Source: Prevotella sp. UBA7782 (GTDB lineage: Bacteria > Bacteroidota > Bacteroidia > Bacteroidales > Bacteroidaceae). Taken from it: DNA of 5,532 bases. Below the pieces are notes generated by a model. It saw only the letters and a list, made by a program, of their open reading frames with translations. It had not been told where the DNA came from and did no database searches. A program made the position numbers and the translations under genes. Positions 1 through 3,816 of the stretch are shown one piece after another; positions within the stretch are counted from its first letter, which is position 1; each line of letters starts with the position of its first letter. The stretch spans positions 2,502-8,033 of the forward strand of contig DLDC01000094.1 in the NCBI GenBank assembly GCA_002480935.1, in the 5' to 3' direction.

Positions 1-452
1 GAGAAGTTGATGATGCTTCCCTTGCCCGCCTTCACCATGGGCTTGAGAAACACCTGAGTGGGTATCACCGTGCCGGTGAGGTTCAGGTTGAGCACCTTCT
101 GGAACTGTTCGGGGTCTAAATCAAAGAATGTCTGGTCGGGACCGATGGTAGCTCCGGGCATGTTTCCGCCCGCAGCGTTGAGCAAGGTGTCTACTTTGCC
201 ATACTTAGCTACTATGTCTTTGCAGTTCTGCTCAACCAGTTCGCGGTTCATGACGTCTGTCTTCATGAACTCGCAAGCGCCGCCTGCCTTGCGAATATCG
301 TTCTCTATCTCGTGGCCAACCTCTTCCTTACGGCCCAGGATAATGACTTTCGCGCCGTTAAGTGCAAGATATTTGGCGATGCAACGGCCCAGGATACCGG
401 TTCCGCCGGTTATAACAACAACGTAATCTTTTATATCAAACAAGTTGTTCAT
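1..452 (-). CDS. SDR-family oxidoreductase, probable D-mannonate oxidoreductase / fructuronate reductase (5' part; C-terminus outside the window)
   Basis: The start is ATG at 452-450, and 150 complete codons are visible before the gene runs off the left edge. The N-terminus is a classical short-chain dehydrogenase Rossmann fold: the dinucleotide-binding TGGTGILG is at residues 15-22, an Arg after the second strand (R41, in LGRKE) could contact NADP, the acidic D66 sits after the third strand, NAAGG is at 92-96, and N124 is the structural Asn of the Asn-Ser-Tyr-Lys tetrad. The visible part stops at IINF, just before the expected catalytic Ser, so the Tyr-x3-Lys pair cannot be checked. Family members of this kind next to uxuA interconvert D-fructuronate and D-mannonate with NAD(P)H in the cytoplasm (the SDR-type UxuB, as in Bacillus). 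The start lies 34 bp beyond the uxuA stop, so the two are probably one operon. The substrate is inferred from context; the SDR fold is clear. Confidence 0.85.
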   Translation of the reverse strand, partial: MNNLFDIKDYVVVITGGTGILGRCIAKYLALNGAKVIILGRKEEVGHEIENDIRKAGGACEFMKTDVMNRELVEQNCKDIVAKYGKVDTLLNAAGGNMPGATIGPDQTFFDLDPEQFQKVLNLNLTGTVIPTQVFLKPMVKAGKGSIINF

Positions 453-486
453 AGTGTTATATTTTAAAGATTTATATGTTTTAGGT

Positions 487-1752
487 TTACTCAAAGAAGC
501 CCGGCTGATGGTAAGGCTTGCCCAGTTCGCGGTCTACCGTGGCTATAATACCCTGCACTTGTCCCATGGCAAACATGCGTCCGAGGAACGAATAGCCTGC
601 GTTATAGCCTCGCTTATCGTCTCCGAGCATGGTCATGCCGTGGTCTACGCGCATGGGCAGACGGGCTATGTTGGCGTTTGCGCTGCGCTTCATCTCTTCC
701 TGCTCGAATATTCTGGCCAGTTCTATCACGTCGGCACGGCCACCCAGGTGGCTCGCTTCGGTGAAATCGCCGTTGGCAAACACGTGGCAGCTGCGCAAAT
801 GCACGAACCATGTGCGCGAAGCATACTTCTTTGCCAGGTCAACAACATTGTTATGAGCGCCGGCCGACAGGCTTCCCGCGCAGAAGGTGAGCCCGTTATG
901 CGGGTCGTCTACGGCCTGCAAGAACCACTTAATGTCGTCGTCGCATGTCACGATGCGTGGCAATCCGAGTATCTGGAAGGGTGGATCGTCCGGGTGAACG
1001 CACATGTACATGTCGCATTCATCGCATACCGGCATGATAGCGGCAAGAAAATAGCGCATGTTTTCGCGCAGTTGGTCCTTGCTGATGTTGTTATAGCGAG
1101 ACAAAAGTTCTCTGAACAGCTCTATAGGATGCTCGTCGCCCTCCTTGAAATTGCCGCTCACGAAGCCTTGTGTCTTGATAACGATATTCTCTACGAGCTG
1201 ATGCTCAGCCTCGGGAGTCATCTTCTGGCGCAGCTGCTCCACCTCTTTCATCACGTCTCTGCCGTTGGGCTTGCCGTCGGGTCCAAGCACTTTAAACTTC
1301 GCCCAGTCGTCTTTGGCTCCCTCACGCTTCAGTATATAGATGTCGAAGTAGGCAAATTCGGGTATGCTGAAGTAGAGGTTTGTCGTGCCGTTAGGGTTGG
1401 GATGGTTTAAGTCTGTGCGTGCCCAGTCCAGCACCGGCATGAAGTTATAGCATATAGTATGTATGCCTTCGCCCGCCAGGTTGCGCAAGCTCTGTTTGTA
1501 GATGCTTATCTGCTCGTCGCGGTCTGGGCCTCCGTACTTGATGGTTTCGGTGACTGGGAGCGACTCAACCACCGACCATCTCATGCCATACGACTCGATG
1601 TAGCTCTTCAGGTCATGTATTTTCTCACGTGTCCACACCTCTCCGAGGGGAACATCATGCAGGGCTGTGACGATGCCCTCCACGCCTATCTGCTTTAGCA
1701 TGGCAAGAGTGATGGTGTCATTCTTGCCAAACCATCTCCAGGTTCTTTCCAT
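487..1752 (-). CDS. uxuA: Mannonate dehydratase (EC 4.2.1.8)
   Basis: UxuA removes water from D-mannonate to give 2-keto-3-deoxy-D-gluconate in uronate catabolism (cytoplasmic, Mn2+-dependent, xylose-isomerase-like TIM barrel). The 421-residue product opens with the family signature MERTWRWFG and the ALHDVPLGEVW block (30-40), then has MPVLDWARTDL (105-115). The expected metal-ligand set is present: His253 in CVHPDDPP, Cys291 in FCAGS, His318 in WFVHLR and Asp370 in RVDHGMTM, with His371 beside it. It is somewhat longer than the E. coli enzyme (394 aa), mainly from an apparent insertion near residues 142-167 after ILKR. The ATG at 1752 starts exactly at the conserved N-terminus and follows an A-rich leader (TTGACAAACAA). 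The lipoprotein gene ends 67 bp upstream and the SDR gene begins 34 bp downstream. I see no TAnnTTTG promoter in the 67-bp gap, so read-through from the lipoprotein promoter is possible. Confidence 0.97.
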   Translation of the reverse strand: MERTWRWFGKNDTITLAMLKQIGVEGIVTALHDVPLGEVWTREKIHDLKSYIESYGMRWSVVESLPVTETIKYGGPDRDEQISIYKQSLRNLAGEGIHTICYNFMPVLDWARTDLNHPNPNGTTNLYFSIPEFAYFDIYILKREGAKDDWAKFKVLGPDGKPNGRDVMKEVEQLRQKMTPEAEHQLVENIVIKTQGFVSGNFKEGDEHPIELFRELLSRYNNISKDQLRENMRYFLAAIMPVCDECDMYMCVHPDDPPFQILGLPRIVTCDDDIKWFLQAVDDPHNGLTFCAGSLSAGAHNNVVDLAKKYASRTWFVHLRSCHVFANGDFTEASHLGGRADVIELARIFEQEEMKRSANANIARLPMRVDHGMTMLGDDKRGYNAGYSFLGRMFAMGQVQGIIATVDRELGKPYHQPGFFE

Positions 1753-1757
1753 TTGTT

Positions 1758-1801
1758 TGTCAATTTGGTTTGTTATAATAATTAGGTAATATGTCAGTTT
1801 G
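1758..1801. repeat. Direct repeat TGTCA(A/G)TTTG, two copies in the uxuA leader
   Basis: TGTCAATTTG at 1758-1767 and TGTCAGTTTG at 1792-1801 differ at one base. They are offset by 34 bp, a little over three helical turns, and flank a very AT-rich segment (TTATAATAATTAGGTAATA). They sit in the 67-bp gap between the lipoprotein stop and the uxuA ATG. The proximal copy lies directly against the uxuA start, so it may also just be leader sequence. An operator role is a guess. Confidence 0.35.
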
Positions 1802-1809
1802 CGGGCTAA

Positions 1810-1834
1810 GGCATGAAGATTAGTTCTTCATGTC
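1810..1834 (-). other. Hairpin spanning the stop codon of the lipoprotein gene
   Basis: ATGAAGA at 1813-1819 and TCTTCAT at 1825-1831 are perfect inverted repeats around a 5-base loop, extended by C-G at 1812/1832 and, past one mismatch in the minus-strand RNA, by one more pair at 1810/1834. The TAA stop (1822-1820) lies in the loop. No T-run follows in the transcript direction (TTAGCCCGC comes next), so this is not a canonical intrinsic terminator. It could be a 3'-end stabilising or processing structure between the lipoprotein and uxuA, or chance. Confidence 0.4.
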
Positions 1835-2464
1835 AAAGCCTATGCGCACTCCATCGTAGTTTTTAGATATGTCGCTGATGACTTGTGCGGTAGAGTTTCC
1901 GCTCAAGCTGGCCAGCGTTTGAAATAAAGTGAGCACCTTCTTGCTTTCAAAAAGAATGCTGATGCCCGATGTATTGCGCTTTGTATAGCCCTTCAGGTTG
2001 ATGATTAAACCGGCAAAGTTAATCTCCTGATTGCTCTCGTCGAAGGTGTAGTTGCCGCTCCAGCTCTTGCCGTCTATCTTGGCAGAGAACGTACCATCCT
2101 GCTTAAAGGTTACGTAAGTGTTGCTGCTTGAGAAGCCCAGCTGGCTGTATTGCGTCTTGAGCTTGTTCTTTACCTCAGTGGCGGCCACCTCTCCACCTGC
2201 CTTGGCCAGTGCGTTGTCAGATGTAAAAGCGCATCCCGGGCCGCTGTATCGCCATGTGCCGACCAGTTGCTGGGCGGTAACTTTGTTTGTGCCGATAACG
2301 GATGAGAGAATGTTTCCTACTGTTTCACCATTTGTTATGGCTCCTAAAATGCTGCTGACGGCGTTTCCTGCTGCCGATGAGGCAGTTCCTGTAGTGCCAA
2401 TAGTGCCGCATGAAACCATAGACAAGGAGGCTGCCGCAGCTAAAAAAAATACCTTTGCTTTCAT
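1820..2464 (-). CDS. DUF4923-like lipoprotein of unknown function
   Basis: This 214-residue protein begins with a lipoprotein signal peptide: MKAK, a hydrophobic stretch (VFFLAAAASLSM), then VSC with Cys19 as the lipidated residue. Cys19 is followed by GTIGTT and a Gly/Ser/Thr/Ala-rich linker. There is no acidic S(D/E)3-like export signal after the Cys, so I infer the periplasmic side of a membrane rather than the cell surface. The globular part starts at LVGTWRYSG (67-75), has DGTFSAKIDGK (123-133) followed by W-S-G-N-Y-T-F, and ends in KNYDGVRIGFDM, which I recognise as the Bacteroidetes DUF4923 pattern. The domain resembles lipocalin-like GTW beta proteins, but no ligand is known to me. 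I chose the ATG at 2464 rather than the in-frame ATG at 2530. The later start gives a proper signal peptide, and the earlier one would overlap the -33 element of the promoter at 2500-2530. It has its own promoter and lies upstream of uxuA in the same direction. Confidence 0.88.
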   Translation of the reverse strand: MKAKVFFLAAAASLSMVSCGTIGTTGTASSAAGNAVSSILGAITNGETVGNILSSVIGTNKVTAQQLVGTWRYSGPGCAFTSDNALAKAGGEVAATEVKNKLKTQYSQLGFSSSNTYVTFKQDGTFSAKIDGKSWSGNYTFDESNQEINFAGLIINLKGYTKRNTSGISILFESKKVLTLFQTLASLSGNSTAQVISDISKNYDGVRIGFDMKN

Positions 2465-2499
2465 TGTTGTGCTATTATTATATTTTTTCTTCTTGCATG

Positions 2500-2530
2500 C
2501 AAAGTTACTGTTTTGTAGGTAAACGAACAA
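2500..2530 (-). promoter_or_regulatory. Bacteroidetes-type promoter of the lipoprotein gene
   Basis: On the minus strand TTG (2530-2528) is followed after exactly 20 bases by TAACTTTG (2507-2500), matching the Bacteroidetes -33/-7 form TTTG...TAnnTTTG. Transcription would begin near 2493, giving a leader of about 30 bases before the ATG at 2464. It lies between a terminator and the gene, as expected of a functional promoter. Confidence 0.75.
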
Positions 2531-2532
2531 GA

Positions 2533-2543
2533 AAGCCTGGCTT
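2533..2543. repeat. Short dyad AAGCC-T-GGCTT just upstream of the lipoprotein promoter
   Basis: An 11-bp odd-centred palindrome (AAGCC, one base, GGCTT) lies two bases upstream of the -33 element in the transcript direction, a place where activators or repressors commonly bind. Nothing in the window identifies a protein for it. It may be a chance palindrome. Confidence 0.3.
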
Positions 2544-2583
2544 AAAATAAGTTGGTTTATGCAGTAAAATCAACAAAAAGGAG

Positions 2584-2624
2584 CTTTAAAGCCACAAAAA
2601 GTTAGTTTCTTTGTGGCTTTTAAG
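2584..2624 (-). terminator. Intrinsic terminator after the AraC-type gene (symmetrical, could act both ways)
   Basis: AAAGCCACAAA (2588-2598) and TTTGTGGCTTT (2610-2620) form a perfect 11-bp stem with an 11-base loop. After one T-T mismatch the stem continues with CTT (2584-2586) against AAG (2622-2624). In the minus direction it is followed by TTTAAAGCTCCTTTTTG, and in the plus direction by TTTTAAG. It lies 55 bp beyond the AraC-type stop and before the lipoprotein promoter, so it separates these two transcription units. Confidence 0.78.
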
Positions 2625-2678
2625 TGTATTTAGCTATTGTAAGTAGCAGGTTGTGGGAAAGTAACAAAAACAAGTCTG

Positions 2679-3131
2679 TCAATCCGTCACCCTTTGTGTC
2701 TTGCGCAGAGAGGGGTGCTGGGCCAGTTGCTCTATGCGGTATTGCCGTGGTGTCTTGCCTGTAAACCGATAAAAAGCCGAGTAGAAACTTTGCCGGTTGG
2801 CAAATCCCACCATATCAGATATGTCCTCCATATTAAGGTCTTGGTAGCGTTTGTCCACGAGCAATGCCATAGCTTCCTCTATGCGGTAGCTGTTTACGAA
2901 CTCAGAATAGTTTTTGTGAAACCTCACGTTGACCACGGCTGAGATGTAACGTGTATTGGTGTTGAGGTCCTCAGCCAGTTGTTTGGCAGAATAGTCTTTG
3001 TCTCTATATCTTGCTTCGACAACTATTTTCTGTAGAATCTCCCTCTGCAAAGCATCCATCACGGTCGGACTTACAAGGCTTCTATAAGCGGCTTTCTTTT
3101 CTTTCTTCTCTTGAATGTTGTACTTAGGCAT
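2679..3131 (-). CDS. Small stand-alone AraC-type helix-turn-helix regulator
   Basis: The 150-residue protein is almost only an AraC/XylS DNA-binding domain. A Lys-rich N-terminus (KKEKK near 9-13) leads to a first helix-turn-helix around 48-68 (SAKQLAEDLNTNTRYISAVVN), a linker helix with YRIEEAM (82-88), and a second helix-turn-helix around 100-121 with the family signature GFANRQSFYSAFYRFTGKTPRQYR split over 109-132. There is no sugar-binding cupin, receiver or sensor domain, so any signal must come through level, a partner, or not at all. The reading frame stays open upstream to a TTG at 3194, but that start would sit inside the -7 promoter element. The ATG at 3131 is therefore the start. 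The gene has its own promoter between itself and nrdG and a strong terminator after it, so it is a single-gene unit. Its target genes cannot be told from the sequence. Confidence 0.9.
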   Translation of the reverse strand: MPKYNIQEKKEKKAAYRSLVSPTVMDALQREILQKIVVEARYRDKDYSAKQLAEDLNTNTRYISAVVNVRFHKNYSEFVNSYRIEEAMALLVDKRYQDLNMEDISDMVGFANRQSFYSAFYRFTGKTPRQYRIEQLAQHPSLRKTQRVTD

Positions 3132-3191
3132 TTTTGTGATTCTTAAAAATTTGACAAGCTTTCGAACAAAACCCACTTTCACTCTTCGGGT

Positions 3192-3222
3192 CAAATGTAA
3201 GAATAAATATTCGAAGTAGCAA
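3192..3222 (-). promoter_or_regulatory. Bacteroidetes-type promoter of the AraC-type gene
   Basis: On the minus strand TTG (3222-3220) is followed after exactly 20 bases by TACATTTG (3199-3192), the same layout as the promoter at 2500-2530. The leader to the ATG at 3131 would be about 55 bases. An imperfect palindrome GAATA-AA-TATTC (3201-3212) lies in the spacer. Confidence 0.75.
3201..3212. repeat. Inverted repeat GAATA-AA-TATTC inside the AraC-gene promoter spacer
   Basis: Five-base arms around AA lie between the -33 and -7 elements, a position where a bound protein would block polymerase. Autoregulation by the encoded HTH protein is conceivable. The arms are short and AT-rich, so chance is a serious alternative. 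Confidence 0.3.
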
Positions 3223-3267
3223 GTTAATAATACTTAAATCGTAAAAATACCATCAAAGTGATAGCCC

Positions 3268-3735
3268 TTAATGCATCCAAAAACGCTTAGTTATATCTAT
3301 AAACTGTCCATTAGAGCTTTTCTTATACATTCTCTGATTGGTTGTCTTGCTTTTTAGAGGTCCCAAATGTCTCAAAAATGGCCCAATCTTAAGGTAGTCG
3401 AAGTCGTTTTTGTTGACGCATTCAGGAATTCTTATTTTGCCGGAATACCATCCCACTTTGAAGGTTGGGTGCTGCCGGTGTATGTAGGCTGCCAGTTGGT
3501 TTATGCTTTCCGGCTCGGCATCACCGCCCATAAAGCTCACGCAAGTTATCTCTTTGCCATATTCGCCTATCATCTTTTCCAGCGCATCAGCATTGAGAGG
3601 CTCTCCCACATCCTTCCAAAGGAAGGGGCTATGGCACCCCGGACAGTGGCACGGACAGTTGGATATGTTGATGGCCAGCGTCACCTCATCGGGTATTTCT
3701 TGGAAAACTATGTCGGTGTTAACGTATTTAAGCAT
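3268..3735 (-). CDS. nrdG: Anaerobic ribonucleotide reductase activating protein (radical SAM activase)
   Basis: NrdG carries a 4Fe-4S cluster and cleaves S-adenosylmethionine to generate the glycyl radical on NrdD. The 155-residue product has the radical-SAM C-x3-C-x2-C motif as Cys27, Cys31 and Cys34 (NCPCHCPGCHSP; Cys29 is an extra cysteine), and SFMGGD with the GG motif at 70-71 that contacts SAM. The length is normal for a NrdG. The start chosen is ATG 3735 (MLKYVNTDIVFQEIPDE), which matches the usual N-terminus and follows AGG-CAAAG-ATG, a weak ribosome site. An in-frame ATG at 3801, only 15 bp past the nrdD stop, would add 22 basic residues and cannot be excluded. nrdD lies directly upstream on the same strand, with a strong hairpin between the two genes. 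Cys27/31/34 and the nrdD context make the assignment firm. Confidence 0.96.
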   Translation of the reverse strand: MLKYVNTDIVFQEIPDEVTLAINISNCPCHCPGCHSPFLWKDVGEPLNADALEKMIGEYGKEITCVSFMGGDAEPESINQLAAYIHRQHPTFKVGWYSGKIRIPECVNKNDFDYLKIGPFLRHLGPLKSKTTNQRMYKKSSNGQFIDITKRFWMH

Positions 3736-3755
3736 CTTTGCCTGGTTGTTTATAG

Positions 3756-3789
3756 CTCTCCGGCAGCCCTTGCTGGGTGTGCCGGAGAG
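3756..3789 (-). other. Strong hairpin between nrdD and nrdG
   Basis: CTCTCCGGCA (3756-3765) and TGCCGGAGAG (3780-3789) are perfect 10-bp inverted repeats with a 14-base loop that can itself pair CCC with GGG. It is the most GC-rich intergenic structure in the window. In the transcript it lies 27 bases past the nrdD stop and ends about 20 bases before the nrdG ATG at 3735. What follows is CTATAAACAACC, with no T-run, so it is not a standard terminator. A processing/stabilising element setting the NrdD:NrdG ratio, or control of nrdG translation, is plausible but inferred. Confidence 0.7.
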
Positions 3790-3791
3790 TC

Positions 3792-3810
3792 TGTTTGTCA
3801 TTGTTTGTCA
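3792..3810. repeat. Tandem TGTTTGTCA repeat after the nrdD stop
   Basis: TGTTTGTCA occurs at 3792-3800 and again at 3802-3810, separated by one base, so the period is 10 bp. It lies between the nrdD stop and the intergenic hairpin and includes the alternative nrdG ATG (3801-3799). The minus-strand form TGACAAACA-ATG resembles the leader of uxuA (TTGACAAACAA-ATG). Confidence 0.5.
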
Positions 3811-3816
3811 GTTGCT

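Noticed and set aside
58..426. A 122-codon plus-strand open frame at the left edge
   Set aside because: It lies opposite the SDR gene, whose Rossmann motifs read clearly on the minus strand.
445..1410. A 321-codon plus-strand open frame opposite uxuA
   Set aside because: It is the codon-aligned antisense shadow of uxuA, with no leader or promoter and no recognisable domain.
2465..2530. A 22-residue N-terminal extension of the lipoprotein from ATG 2530
   Set aside because: It would place 22 polar residues before a good lipoprotein signal peptide, and its start codon overlaps the -33 element of the promoter at 2500-2530.
3132..3194. An extended AraC-type protein starting at TTG 3194
   Set aside because: The TTG lies within the TACATTTG promoter element, so it would not be in the transcript; ATG 3131 is suitable.
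3246..3262. A possible terminator after nrdG: ATCA-AAG-TGAT followed by a short T-run in the minus direction
   Set aside because: The stem is only 4 bp of mixed composition. The T-run is present but the hairpin is too weak to call, so how the nrdDG transcript ends is left open.
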